Assembly (NCBI RefSeq): GCF_902506455.1
Contig: NZ_LR733844.1
Coordinates: 1,498,224 to 1,562,223, forward strand
Reading direction: 5' to 3'
Source of the DNA: Sphingomonas sp. 8AM
GTDB lineage: Bacteria > Pseudomonadota > Alphaproteobacteria > Sphingomonadales > Sphingomonadaceae
DNA length: 64,000 nucleotides
Position numbers and translations under genes: made by a program. Of this stretch, positions 8,906 through 17,681 are shown piece by piece. Position 1 is the first letter of the stretch; each line of letters begins with the position of its first letter. The notes under the pieces were generated by a model. The model was given only the letters and a program-made list of their open reading frames with translations, did not search any database and was not told where the DNA came from.

Positions 8906-8938
8906 GGTTTCATAAAAGTTATAAATTGGTGTCATCGA
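8906..8938 (+). promoter_or_regulatory. Candidate PhoB box (three 11-bp units) upstream of the receptor-phosphatase pair
   Basis: Three consecutive 11-bp units, GGTTTCATAAA, AGTTATAAATT and GGTGTCATCGA, lie about 70 bp before the receptor start. Pho boxes are tandem 11-bp units of a GTNTCAT-like heptamer plus an A/T-rich tetramer, so units 1 and 3 fit well and unit 2 partly. The rest of the 304-bp gap (8706-9009) holds no gene. Confidence 0.45.
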
Positions 8939-9009
8939 ATCGTCGCAGACCGGCCCTAACGCGGCCGCGCGGCGACTGCCGCCCATAAGCACATCATATC
9001 GGGGGTTCC

Positions 9010-11811
9010 ATGTTCTCGCATCTTCCGCTGCCGGCTGTCCGGCGGCGCCGGCGTCGTTCGTCCTGCGTCCGTCAGCTGCTGACCTGTTCGGCGCTCGCGC
9101 TCAGCCTGCCCGCGTTCGCGCAGGAGCGCGCGCCCGACGCGCCGGAGACCGCGGGACAGACGACCAGCGAGGTGCTGACCGGCGACATCGTGATCAACGG
9201 CCGTCGTGATCGCAGCGCGCTCGCCGAAGAGCGCAACCTGCCCGGCGTGGTCGACATCATCACCACCGGCGACGTCGCGATCAACTCGCAGACCAACGTC
9301 ACCGATCTCGCGCGGCGGCTGCCCGGCGTGTCGGTGTCGCGCGATCAGGGCCGCAACCAGAGCGCGACCGGCGAGGCGCAGTTCGCGACGATCCGCGGCT
9401 TCGACACCGGCTTCAACGCCTATACGCTGGACGGCGTGCGGCTGCCGCAGACCGCGGGCACCGGGCGCGCGATCTCGCTCAACCTGTTCTCGCCGTTCGC
9501 GATCGGCGGGCTGGTGGTCGACAAGACGCCGGGCGCGGCGCGTGATGCCGATGCGATCGCCGGGATCATCGACCTGCGCACGCCGACCGCGTTCGATTTC
9601 AGCACCAACTTCACGCGCGGCCGCGTGCTGGCGCAGGGCGCGGGCCTCGCGCTTGACCGTAATCAGGAGGCATGGGGCGGCGCGATGGGGATCGACGCCG
9701 CACGGCGCTTCGGCGCGGAGCAGCAATTCGGTTTCTATCTCGCGGGCTATTACGAGGAACGCGCCAACGCCGCGGAATCGACCGCGGTGCAGAACGATTA
9801 CAAGACCACGAAGGTCAACGTCGGCACCGCGCGCGCCAACGGCGATGCATTGTCGGCGGACGGCGTGCAGTGGAATTTCTACAACAACCGGATCAAGCGG
9901 TACGGCGCGAGCGGTTCGCTCGACATGCGTACCGACGCGCTCGACCTGTATGCGCGCGTCAATTACGCGACGTATCTCAACACCAACACGATGAACCAGA
10001 CCGGCTTGCGCAACGAGCTGACCAGCGGCCAGAGCAACCCCAATCCGTCGCAGGCGCATAACGGCGGCAAGACCACCGCGTACAGCGCGGCCGGCGTCTA
10101 CACGCCGATCGGCGTCAACCCGGCGAGCTATTTCCGCACCGAGGACGTCGAGCAGGAATTGTTCTCGGCGCAACTCGGCGCGAAGGCGCACTGGAACGGC
10201 TTCACCGCCGCGCTGGAGGGGGCCTATGCCGACGGCCGCTTCGACCAGCCGACGCGCATCGAGGCGGCGTTCCGCGGCATCTCCTACGGCAATGCCACGC
10301 AGAGCGGCACCGCGACCGAGGCGTGGGGCGTCGACCTGTCAAACCCGGTCTCGCCGCGTCCGGTGCTGTCGACGGGCGCGCAGGCCTATGTCGCGTCGCT
10401 CGATCGCCCGACGCAGCTCTATGTCCAGCAGGGCTACGACTATCTGAGCGAGAAGAAGAAGACGCTGCGCGCCAGCATCGGGCATAACGGCGACGGCGTG
10501 CTGCGCCGCGTCGAAGTGGGCGGGCTGTACGAGGATTCGGATCGCACCGGCCGCTCGCTGGCGCCCGACAACACCCGCTACCGCTTCCGCACCCCGCTCC
10601 AGAACGGCAGCGTCACCGGGCCGACGATCAACGAATATCTAGGATACGTCCTCAAGGACTTCCTCGATTACTACCCGGTGCGTCCGATCAAGGTGCTGTC
10701 GCGCGCGCAGCTCGACAGCCAGGCGCGGTTGCTGGTGCCGTCCGTGGCGGTGTCGCAGGCGACGATCAATCAGGGGCTGCTGACCGGCGACGAGACGCGC
10801 AAGGCGCTCTACGCCACCGCGACGCTCGCCGCCGGCACGTTCGAACTGGTGCCCGGCGTCCGCTACGAGGACAACAGCTATCGTGCGCGCTTCTGGCAGG
10901 GGCAAGGCGCGACGGCGCGCTTCGTCAACGCCGGGCGCGATTACGACCATGTCGACCCCAGCGTACTGGCGGCGTGGCGACCCAACGACCGCTTCGTGGT
11001 GCGCGGCGCGGTGCGCTCCAGCTACGCACGCCCGGCGTTCGACCAGCTCGCCGGCCCGACGCGGCGCAGCGGCGAGGCGACCGACGCGCAGATCACGATC
11101 AGCGAGCCCAACCCGAACCTCAAGCCGGTCGAGGCGTGGAGCTACGACCTCGGCGTCGAATATTACGGCGGCACCGGTCGCTATGCGCAGGTCGCGGTCT
11201 ATCACAAGGATCTGTCGAACATCCTCGTGCCCACCGGCACGCGCTCGTTCGGGCAGGGCTCGCAACAGGTCGGCAACCAGACCGTCGTGCTGGTCCGCCC
11301 CGCCAACGGGCGCGGCGGCAAGGCGACCGGCATCGAGGCGTCGGGTCGCTTCACGATCGGCGACCTCGTCACCTCGCCGCTGCTCAGCGGCGTCGGTGTC
11401 GGTGGCAATGTGACGCTGCAGAAGACCGAGGCGACCTATCAGATCGCCGCCAGTGACATCCGCACCTCGCGGCTGCCGCAGGCGCCGAACCTGATCTACA
11501 ACGCCGAACTGTTCTACGCCGCCGGGCCGATGCGCGCGAACCTGTGGTACAATTACACCGGCAGCGTGCTGGCGACCGTGCAGGACAGCCAGCCCGACAT
11601 CTATGTCCAGCCGCTCAAGGAGCTGAACTTCGGCCTCGCGTTCGCCGCGACCGATCACCTCGAGATCGGCGTGTCGGCGCGCAACCTGCTCGACAGCGCC
11701 AGCTACTGGACGACGGTCGGCAAGTCGGAGAAGTATATCTCGAACGACCGCAACGGCGGCTATCTGAAGACCGGCCGCGTCTTCCAGATCAGCCTGACGA
11801 TGACGCGCTAA
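9010..11811 (+). CDS. TonB-dependent outer membrane receptor paired with a phytase-like phosphatase
   Basis: This 933-residue protein has an N-terminal signal peptide (basic RRRRRR region, then LLTCSALALSLPAFAQ, cleavage near residue 37). A plug domain follows from about residue 60 (VVDIITTGDVAINSQTNVTD, LARRLPGVSVSRDQG, ATIRGFDTGFNAYTLDGVRL) and then a long 22-strand-type barrel ending in an aromatic/basic strand (GRVFQISLTMTR). It belongs to the large-substrate receptor type common in Caulobacter and sphingomonads. The next gene in the same direction, after a palindromic repeat, is a secreted histidine acid phosphatase. With the PhoB-like site upstream, this suggests uptake of a phosphorylated organic compound such as an inositol phosphate; the substrate is inference. 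GGGGG precedes the ATG. Confidence 0.9.
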   Translation: MFSHLPLPAVRRRRRRSSCVRQLLTCSALALSLPAFAQERAPDAPETAGQTTSEVLTGDIVINGRRDRSALAEERNLPGVVDIITTGDVAINSQTNVTDLARRLPGVSVSRDQGRNQSATGEAQFATIRGFDTGFNAYTLDGVRLPQTAGTGRAISLNLFSPFAIGGLVVDKTPGAARDADAIAGIIDLRTPTAFDFSTNFTRGRVLAQGAGLALDRNQEAWGGAMGIDAARRFGAEQQFGFYLAGYYEERANAAESTAVQNDYKTTKVNVGTARANGDALSADGVQWNFYNNRIKRYGASGSLDMRTDALDLYARVNYATYLNTNTMNQTGLRNELTSGQSNPNPSQAHNGGKTTAYSAAGVYTPIGVNPASYFRTEDVEQELFSAQLGAKAHWNGFTAALEGAYADGRFDQPTRIEAAFRGISYGNATQSGTATEAWGVDLSNPVSPRPVLSTGAQAYVASLDRPTQLYVQQGYDYLSEKKKTLRASIGHNGDGVLRRVEVGGLYEDSDRTGRSLAPDNTRYRFRTPLQNGSVTGPTINEYLGYVLKDFLDYYPVRPIKVLSRAQLDSQARLLVPSVAVSQATINQGLLTGDETRKALYATATLAAGTFELVPGVRYEDNSYRARFWQGQGATARFVNAGRDYDHVDPSVLAAWRPNDRFVVRGAVRSSYARPAFDQLAGPTRRSGEATDAQITISEPNPNLKPVEAWSYDLGVEYYGGTGRYAQVAVYHKDLSNILVPTGTRSFGQGSQQVGNQTVVLVRPANGRGGKATGIEASGRFTIGDLVTSPLLSGVGVGGNVTLQKTEATYQIAASDIRTSRLPQAPNLIYNAELFYAAGPMRANLWYNYTGSVLATVQDSQPDIYVQPLKELNFGLAFAATDHLEIGVSARNLLDSASYWTTVGKSEKYISNDRNGGYLKTGRVFQISLTMTR

Positions 11812-11820
11812 GCACAACCG

Positions 11821-11893
11821 TCATTGCGAGCGTAGCGAAGCAATCCAGGGCGTCCTGGTCCGACACTGGATTGCTTCGCTGCGCTCGCAATGA
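11821..11893. repeat. Palindromic repeat (TCATTGCGAG type) between receptor and phosphatase
   Basis: The arms TCATTGCGAGCGTAGCGAAG and CTTCGCTGCGCTCGCAATGA, with a CAATCCA/TGGATTG continuation, enclose about 19 bp. The arms can pair over some 27 bases and begin ten bases after the receptor stop codon. The element may end or weaken transcription into the phosphatase gene, or stabilise the receptor mRNA. Similar sequences are dispersed in sphingomonad genomes. Confidence 0.75.
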
Positions 11894-11911
11894 CGGGCCT
11901 CGGGAAAACGT

Positions 11912-13099
11912 ATGAAGCTCCTCCACACCTTGCTCGCGCTCGCCATCGCCACCACCCCCACCCTCGCCACCGCCACCCCACAGGTCGAGCGCGTGGTGAT
12001 GGTGATGCGCCACGGCGTGCGCGCGCCGATCGACGGCGAGGTGCCCGCCGGCACGCTGACCGCCGCGCCGTGGCCGCGCTGGCCAGTCGCCGCGGAGCAG
12101 ATCACCCCGCACGGCGCGCGGGCGATGGCGATCCGCGGCCGCGCCGACCGCGCGTGGCTCGCTGCGCTCGGCGTACTCCCCGCGACCGGCTGCCCGACAC
12201 CCGCCAGCGTAACGGTCTGGACCAACGTCAGCCAGCGGACGATCGACAGCGGCGAAGGCTTCGTCGCCGGCTTCGCCCCCGGCTGCGCCATCGCGGTCGG
12301 GCACCGCGCGGCCGGCGAGGTCGATCCACTGTTCGAGGCACTCCGCGCGCACACCACCGACTTCCGCGCCACCGACGCGATCGCGTCGATCGAGCATTTC
12401 ACCGGCGGGATGGACCGGCTGGTGGCGAAGCACGCCGCCGGGCTGCGGCTGCTCGACCGCGTGCTGGCCTGCGCGCAGCCGACGTGCAGCCCCGGCGCGC
12501 CCGCCGCGCTGCGCGCGACCGCCGATGGCCGCGGCGTCGAACTCGACGGCGCGATCCGCCGCACCTCCGGGATCGCGCAGGTGCTGCTGCTCGAAGCCGC
12601 CGAGGGGATGCCGCACCCCGGCTGGGGCCGCGCAACGCCGGCGGTGCTGGCGCGCCTCGGGCAGCTCCATGCCGCGCTGTTCGACGTCTTCACGCGCTCC
12701 CCGTACATGGCCGCGCATCAGGCCGGCCCGCTCGGCCGCCGCGTGCTCGCGTCGCTGACCGCGCAGGACAGCCCCGCGCTCGACTTGCTGGTCGGCCACG
12801 ACACCAACGTCACCGCGCTCGCGGCGGCGCTGGGGGTCGATCTGGTGTCGCCGGACTATGCCAGAAACGACACCGCCCCCGCCGGCGCGCTGGCGATGGA
12901 GCTGCTCCGCGACACCCGCGGCGCGCGGTTCGTGCGCCTGTCGTACCGGACGCAGACGCCCGCGGAACTCGGCCGGCTCGGAAACCGCGTGACGACGACA
13001 GCGATGACGGTACCGGGCTGCGCACGGCTGTGCCCGGTCGAGCGGTTCGCGACATTGCTGGGCGCACGACTGGCCCCGCCGGTGCGCGACGACAACTGA
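11912..13099 (+). CDS. Histidine acid phosphatase, phytase/glucose-1-phosphatase-like (AppA/Agp family)
   Basis: The product is 395 residues with a Sec signal (MKLLHTLLALAIATTPTLAT) and a periplasmic destination. The active-site signature RHGVRAP lies near residues 33-39; its His forms the phosphohistidine intermediate. The partner motif, usually HD, is in LLVGHDTNVTALAAALGV near residue 297. These two motifs define branch 2 of the histidine phosphatases, which includes phytases and glucose-1-phosphatases. Several cysteines (CPTPAS, APGCAIA, ACAQPTCSPG, PGCARLCPV) suggest disulfide bonds. It lies 100 bp after a TonB-dependent receptor and behind the same PhoB-like region. A phosphate-scavenging role is therefore well supported; the specific substrate is not. 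Confidence 0.88.
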   Translation: MKLLHTLLALAIATTPTLATATPQVERVVMVMRHGVRAPIDGEVPAGTLTAAPWPRWPVAAEQITPHGARAMAIRGRADRAWLAALGVLPATGCPTPASVTVWTNVSQRTIDSGEGFVAGFAPGCAIAVGHRAAGEVDPLFEALRAHTTDFRATDAIASIEHFTGGMDRLVAKHAAGLRLLDRVLACAQPTCSPGAPAALRATADGRGVELDGAIRRTSGIAQVLLLEAAEGMPHPGWGRATPAVLARLGQLHAALFDVFTRSPYMAAHQAGPLGRRVLASLTAQDSPALDLLVGHDTNVTALAAALGVDLVSPDYARNDTAPAGALAMELLRDTRGARFVRLSYRTQTPAELGRLGNRVTTTAMTVPGCARLCPVERFATLLGARLAPPVRDDN

Positions 13100-13155
13100 C
13101 CGTTGCGGCGACCGGCGGCGCACGGCATGATCGCGGCGCGCATGGGAGGCATGTC

Positions 13156-13605
13156 ATGTACCGGATCGCCGCACCGCTGCTGACGCTGATCGCCGCCGCC
13201 CCGGCGCTGGCACAGCTTGCCCCCGGCGTGCGGATGCCGCCCGGGATCGGCCAGGCCTATGGCCGGCTCGGCAAGGCGATGATGGCGCATGACGCGGCCG
13301 GCGTGCGGACGGTGTGGGCCGAGGATTTCGTGGTCAACTCGCCCGGCGACACCGTGCTGCACCGCGAGGAGGTGATCGCGCTGATGGCGCAGGACTTCCT
13401 CGACTATAAGGATTTCCGCAAGCACATCACCTTCGTCGGCGAGAAGCCCGAGGTGACGGTCGTCATGGGCTATGACACGATGGTCCCGCTCAAGGGACCG
13501 GGCGCGGGCAAGCAGGTCACCCGCCCGTTCACCGACATCTGGGCGAAGCGCACGGGTGGCTGGCAACTGATCGCGCGACAGGCGACGATCGCCGCGGCGC
13601 GCTGA
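13156..13605 (+). CDS. Secreted NTF2-like (SnoaL/DUF4440-type) protein
   Basis: The product is 149 residues with a signal peptide (YRIAAPLLTLIAAAPALAQ) and then one NTF2-like cone fold: a first helix with IGQAYGRLGKAMMAHDAAGV, then TVWAEDFVVNSPGDTVLHRE, and a closing strand, DIWAKRTGGWQLIARQATI. In this family the pocket is adapted for binding or for isomerase and dehydratase chemistry, and many members have no known function. The ATG at 13156 has GGGAGG upstream at the right spacing. It starts 56 bp after the phosphatase, in the same direction, so it may be the last gene of that unit. No substrate can be assigned. Confidence 0.75.
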   Translation: MYRIAAPLLTLIAAAPALAQLAPGVRMPPGIGQAYGRLGKAMMAHDAAGVRTVWAEDFVVNSPGDTVLHREEVIALMAQDFLDYKDFRKHITFVGEKPEVTVVMGYDTMVPLKGPGAGKQVTRPFTDIWAKRTGGWQLIARQATIAAAR

Positions 13606-13718
13606 CCCGTCGGCGTGCTGATGCGTGCGTCGCGCCATGCGGCAGGACGAGCCATGACGCCGGATATCCGACGGGGCGGCGTGGCGGTTGGGCGCAACGC
13701 CGCGACCGGTTCCGCCGC

Positions 13719-14120
13719 ATGAGCGCCCGGGCGATCCGGATCGCTGCCGCCCTGATCGAGGACGGCGCCGGCCGCCTGCTGCTGGTACGCAAGGCCGGGA
13801 CCGGCTGGTTCATGCAAGCGGGCGGCAAGATCGAAGACGGCGAGAGCGCGGTCAGCGCCCTGCGTTGCGAACTGGTCGAGGAAATCGGGCTGGTGCTGGC
13901 CGAGGGTGAGGCACGCCATCTCGGCCGCTACGCGGCACCGGCGGCGAACGAACCCGGCCATATCGTCGATGCCGACATCTTCCATGTGCGGACACGGCAG
14001 CCTCCCGCCATACGATCGGAGATCGAGGCGGCGGTCTGGGTCGATCCTGTAACGGCGCTGGCGCTGCCGCTCGCACCGTTGACCCGCGACCACATCCTGC
14101 CCCTGTTTCGCGCGCTCTGA
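13719..14120 (+). CDS. Nudix hydrolase with an altered Nudix box
   Basis: This 133-residue protein opens with a standard Nudix strand (IRIAAALIEDGAGRLLLVRK) and carries the Nudix box at residues 36-58. The box consensus GX5EX7REUXEEXGU is met at every position except 50, where the conserved Arg is Cys (ALRCELVEEIGL). The metal-binding Glu residues E54 and E55 are intact. The family hydrolyses nucleoside diphosphates linked to another group. The aromatic W30-F31 and the Gln at 33 in TGWFMQAGG are common in the NTP-pyrophosphohydrolase subgroup. The ATG at 13719 is the first in frame, with no strong ribosome binding site. Whether the Arg-to-Cys change reduces activity is open. Confidence 0.8.
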   Translation: MSARAIRIAAALIEDGAGRLLLVRKAGTGWFMQAGGKIEDGESAVSALRCELVEEIGLVLAEGEARHLGRYAAPAANEPGHIVDADIFHVRTRQPPAIRSEIEAAVWVDPVTALALPLAPLTRDHILPLFRAL

Positions 14121-14276
14121 TCCGTCGGCCGCGCCGCTCGCAGATCGCGGTAGTGCTTCCCGAACTGCGCGGCATCGTCACCGGTGCAGATCGGAGAACG
14201 ACAGGTCGGGCACTTGCCATACCTGACGCAGACGCCCGCATAACGACGGCACCGATGACGCGCCTCGCCCCAAGCA

Positions 14277-14299
14277 GGTAGCGCTAAATACTGTATAAT
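14277..14299 (+). promoter_or_regulatory. Operator-like palindrome overlapping a TATAAT promoter element
   Basis: GGTAGCGCTAAA (palindromic core TAGCGCTA at 14279-14286) is followed eight bases later by a perfect TATAAT at 14294-14299. The -35 region (CAAGCA) is poor. The palindrome lies between -35 and -10, where a repressor would block polymerase. The same core stands upstream of two other receptor genes (42216 and 56132). Confidence 0.6.
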
Positions 14300-14362
14300 A
14301 TATTTGTAATGTAACTGCGGATATGCTTGAAGGACCTCAGAAAAAAATTCTGGGGGTATAAA

Positions 14363-17300
14363 GTGGGGGAATATCGTTACGTGCGGCACCTGCTCGGCGT
14401 GTCGTTTCTTGCGCTGGCATGGCCGGGAATGGCGAGCGCGCAGGTCGCTGCCGATAGCGTTACCCCTGCACCACAGGACGAGACGCCCCCCGTCACCGGC
14501 GTCGCTGCCTCGACCGACCGGATCGACGCGAAGCAGGACAAGGTCGATCCCGCCGACGTCATCGTCACGGGCACGCGGATCATCCGCCCCAACATGGCGA
14601 GCAACGCGCCGATCGCGACGATCGACTCGACCTATCTGAAGGAGCGCGGGCTCGCGCGGGTCGAGGATGCGCTCGCGCAATTGCCGCAGGTCACCCCGAT
14701 GCTCGGGTTGCAGGGGCAGAGCTGGACGTCGGGCGCGGCGCCGGTGGGCTTGCGCAACCTCGGCGCGGGCCGCACGCTGACACTGCTCAACGGGCAGCGG
14801 ATGGACAATGACGTCAACATCATCCCCGGCGCGCTAATCGACCGGATCGACATCATGACCGGCGGCGCCTCGGCGGTCTATGGCTCGGACGCGATCGCGG
14901 GCGTCGTCAACTTCATCCTCAAGCGCAAATTCGACGGCATCGCCTTCGACGGCGAGGTCAGCGGGTTCAGCCACAATAACGACAGCGCGCTGCTGCGCGA
15001 GACCGCGCAAAAGGCTGGCTACACCTATCCACGCGGACCGTGGCTGGGCGGCGGCAATTACTTTGCGTCGCTGGCGGCGGGCAAGAACCTGCTCGGCGGC
15101 GCGCTCAACATCAGCGCGTTCGCGACCTACAAGCTGGCGCTGCCGATCGCCTATCGCGACATCGACACGGTCAATTGCCCGCTGCTGATGTTCGACCCGA
15201 ACAATCGCGACGCCGGCAACACCAGCTATGCGTGCGACGGCACCACCTACAACCCGTACAATTACTTCAGCATCAACAATCAGGACCGCACCAACCTTCG
15301 CGACGGGTCGCGCGGCTTCCGCCCGTACGACACCGCCGACGAGGTCCGTATCCAGCGCGTCGACTCGATCCAGCGCCGCAGCGAGACCTATAATGCCGGC
15401 GGCTTCCTGACCGCCGAACTGCCGCTCGGACTGCGCCTCAACGGCAGCTTCCTCTACAGCCGCATCAACGAGCGCGGCGCCAACTCGGTCGACGGCGGCC
15501 TCTACACCCCGTCCTCGCCGGTCAATTGCGACAATCCGTTCCTCAGCGCGGCGCAGGCGCAGGAGATTTGCGGCGCCAGGGCGGGCACCACCGCGCTCAG
15601 CGACCCGATCGCGCTGTCGCTGTTCCGGCCGGGGATGATCCAGAACTTCCGCAACACCACCACCGACTGGCGCGGCTCGCTCAACCTGTCGGGGCGGATC
15701 GTCGACAGCATCCGCTTCGAGCTCAGCTACCAGCAGACCCGCAACATCATGGAGGGGGCGTCCGACCACCTGTATTTCGACGATCAGGTCGACCGGCTGA
15801 CCAAGGGGCTGCAGGTCCGCAACGTGGGTGGCGTGCCGACCTGCCTGTCGGCGATCAACGGCACCGATCCCAACTGCCAGCCGATCGATGCCTTCTCCTC
15901 GAACGCCACGATCAGCGACGCCGTCTACAATTATGTGACCGGCGACGGCAGCCGCCGCCAGCAAAACGATTTGCAGGTCTTCAACGGCGTCATTTCCGGC
16001 ACGCTCGAGAAATACGGGCTCAAGAGCCCGTTCGCGACCAGCGGCATCGGCTTTGCGGTCACCGGCGAATATCGCAAATACCGCAATCAGTCGCAGGGCT
16101 TCGGCGCCTGGTCGACCTTCACCACCTTTGACGGGCGGACCAGCGTGAAGGAACTGGGCGGCGAGATCGACATCCCGCTGATCGAGGACAAGCCGTTCTT
16201 CAAGGAACTCAGCATCAACGGCGGCTACCGGATCTCCGATTACGACGTCTACCAGAAGCTGATCCGCAGCTGGAAGGCGGAGGCGAGCTGGGCGCCGGCC
16301 GACGGGCTGCGCTTCCGCGGCAGCTACAATCGCGCGGTGCGCGTCGGGGTGCAGCAGCGGCTCGAGGGCGAGAACCGCTACCCCAATAACCTCCAGCTCG
16401 ATCTGTGCGCCCCGCCGCGCGCTGCGAGCGACGGCAAGGGCGCGACCCGCTATACGTTCGACCAATGCTCGATCGGGATGACGCGCGCGCAATATGACGC
16501 GCTGGGCAGCTACACCGGGTGCGATTCACAGGGCTTCTGCCCGACGACGCTGATCAACGGCGGCAATCCGGACCTGCAGCCCGAACGCTCGCGCAGCAAG
16601 ACGCTCGGCGTGGTGCTGCAGCCACGCGGCATTCCCGGCTTCACGGCCTCGGCCGACTGGTACGACATCAACATCCAGGGCGCGTTCGAATGGACACGGA
16701 TCGGGATGGCGTTCAACCAATGCTACGACAACAAGGTCGAATATTTCTGCCAGTTCTACAAGCGTGATCCGCAGACCGGGCAGCTGCTGGTCGCCGACGC
16801 CCGCTACAACAATTCGGGCTATACCGCGACGCGCGGGATCGACTTCAGCACCAGCTATTCACTCGATCCCAAGCGGCTCGGCATCGCCGACAACCTCGGC
16901 ACGTTCGGGCTGAACTTCAACGGCACGCTGACCACCAAGTTCGAGCGGCAGTTCGCACCGGGTAATACACCCTGGTCGTGCCTCGGTTATTTCGGGTTCG
17001 CCTGCGCCGACCCGATGCCGCGCTGGCGGCATGTCGCGGGGGTCAACTGGCAGCTGCCGTGGATCAAGGGCGGCATCGGCTTCACGTGGCGCTATATCGG
17101 CGGGACCGAGAATTCGAAGCTGTCGAGCAGCACGGTGCTGAAGGCGGCCGCGGGCCAGACCTATCCGCTCGCCAACCGCATCCCCGCCTACAGCTATTTC
17201 GATTTCAACGCCAACGTGACGCTGGTGAAGGGGATCGACGTGCGCTTCAACGTCCAGAACCTGTTCGACAAGGACCCGCCGCTGATCGGGCAGGACCTCA

Positions 17301-17392
17301 CGTACGGCACCGGGCAGTATTTCAACACCTACCCGACCTATTATCAGGTCCGCGGCCGGACGGTGCGGGTCGGCCTGTCGGCGCGCTTCTAG
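14363..17392 (+). CDS. TonB-dependent receptor next to a truncated GH43 gene
   Basis: The product is 1009 residues from a GTG start preceded by GGGGG at a spacing of six; a TTG 12 codons upstream is in frame but would add a charged extension before the signal peptide. The signal peptide ends near GMASAQ. The plug has ADVIVTGTRIIRPNMASNAP, RVEDALAQLPQVTP, GLRNLGAGRTLTLLNGQRM and IDRIDIMTGGASAVYGSDAI, the pattern of the receptor group with a GTRI(I)R plug start. Cysteine pairs (CPLL...CDG, CDNPF...CGA, CLSAI...CQPID) are typical of extracellular loops in this group. The protein ends VRGRTVRVGLSARF. The downstream GH43 remnant and the operator-like site upstream suggest a plant-polysaccharide oligosaccharide as substrate; this is inference. 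Confidence 0.9.
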   Translation: MGEYRYVRHLLGVSFLALAWPGMASAQVAADSVTPAPQDETPPVTGVAASTDRIDAKQDKVDPADVIVTGTRIIRPNMASNAPIATIDSTYLKERGLARVEDALAQLPQVTPMLGLQGQSWTSGAAPVGLRNLGAGRTLTLLNGQRMDNDVNIIPGALIDRIDIMTGGASAVYGSDAIAGVVNFILKRKFDGIAFDGEVSGFSHNNDSALLRETAQKAGYTYPRGPWLGGGNYFASLAAGKNLLGGALNISAFATYKLALPIAYRDIDTVNCPLLMFDPNNRDAGNTSYACDGTTYNPYNYFSINNQDRTNLRDGSRGFRPYDTADEVRIQRVDSIQRRSETYNAGGFLTAELPLGLRLNGSFLYSRINERGANSVDGGLYTPSSPVNCDNPFLSAAQAQEICGARAGTTALSDPIALSLFRPGMIQNFRNTTTDWRGSLNLSGRIVDSIRFELSYQQTRNIMEGASDHLYFDDQVDRLTKGLQVRNVGGVPTCLSAINGTDPNCQPIDAFSSNATISDAVYNYVTGDGSRRQQNDLQVFNGVISGTLEKYGLKSPFATSGIGFAVTGEYRKYRNQSQGFGAWSTFTTFDGRTSVKELGGEIDIPLIEDKPFFKELSINGGYRISDYDVYQKLIRSWKAEASWAPADGLRFRGSYNRAVRVGVQQRLEGENRYPNNLQLDLCAPPRAASDGKGATRYTFDQCSIGMTRAQYDALGSYTGCDSQGFCPTTLINGGNPDLQPERSRSKTLGVVLQPRGIPGFTASADWYDINIQGAFEWTRIGMAFNQCYDNKVEYFCQFYKRDPQTGQLLVADARYNNSGYTATRGIDFSTSYSLDPKRLGIADNLGTFGLNFNGTLTTKFERQFAPGNTPWSCLGYFGFACADPMPRWRHVAGVNWQLPWIKGGIGFTWRYIGGTENSKLSSSTVLKAAAGQTYPLANRIPAYSYFDFNANVTLVKGIDVRFNVQNLFDKDPPLIGQDLTYGTGQYFNTYPTYYQVRGRTVRVGLSARF

Positions 17393-17401
17393 GTGGTGCG
17401 T

Positions 17402-17439
17402 GCGCCCCGGTGTCGGATTATGCGACGACACCGGGGCGC
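17402..17439 (+). terminator. Strong hairpin after the receptor gene
   Basis: Fourteen-base perfect arms GCGCCCCGGTGTCG and CGACACCGGGGCGC flank a ten-base loop nine bases after the stop codon. No T-run follows, so termination may be factor-assisted. The rest of the 289-bp gap to the GH43 remnant holds A/T-rich sequence and no gene. Confidence 0.65.
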
Positions 17440-17681
17440 GCCAAGTATCGGCACGCTCTCATACCCGGCGGTATTGGCATCCGATCCGCAGACCCCAGGC
17501 ATACATGAATATATTTCCATATTTACATAGGCTTCGGCTGCATCGATCACGTTTTTACTCCTGCACTCCAACAGGATAGATTCCACTTCGAGTTTCTTAG
17601 TAACTTGTCATATTTATTCCTCCGCCCTAATCTTTCCACGGATCGTCGGTCGAGCCGATGACCTTGGAGAGGAGTTGAACC

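Noticed and set aside
14834..16492. 552-codon frame antisense to the receptor at 14363
   Set aside because: No motif, shadow of the third-position GC bias of the real gene.
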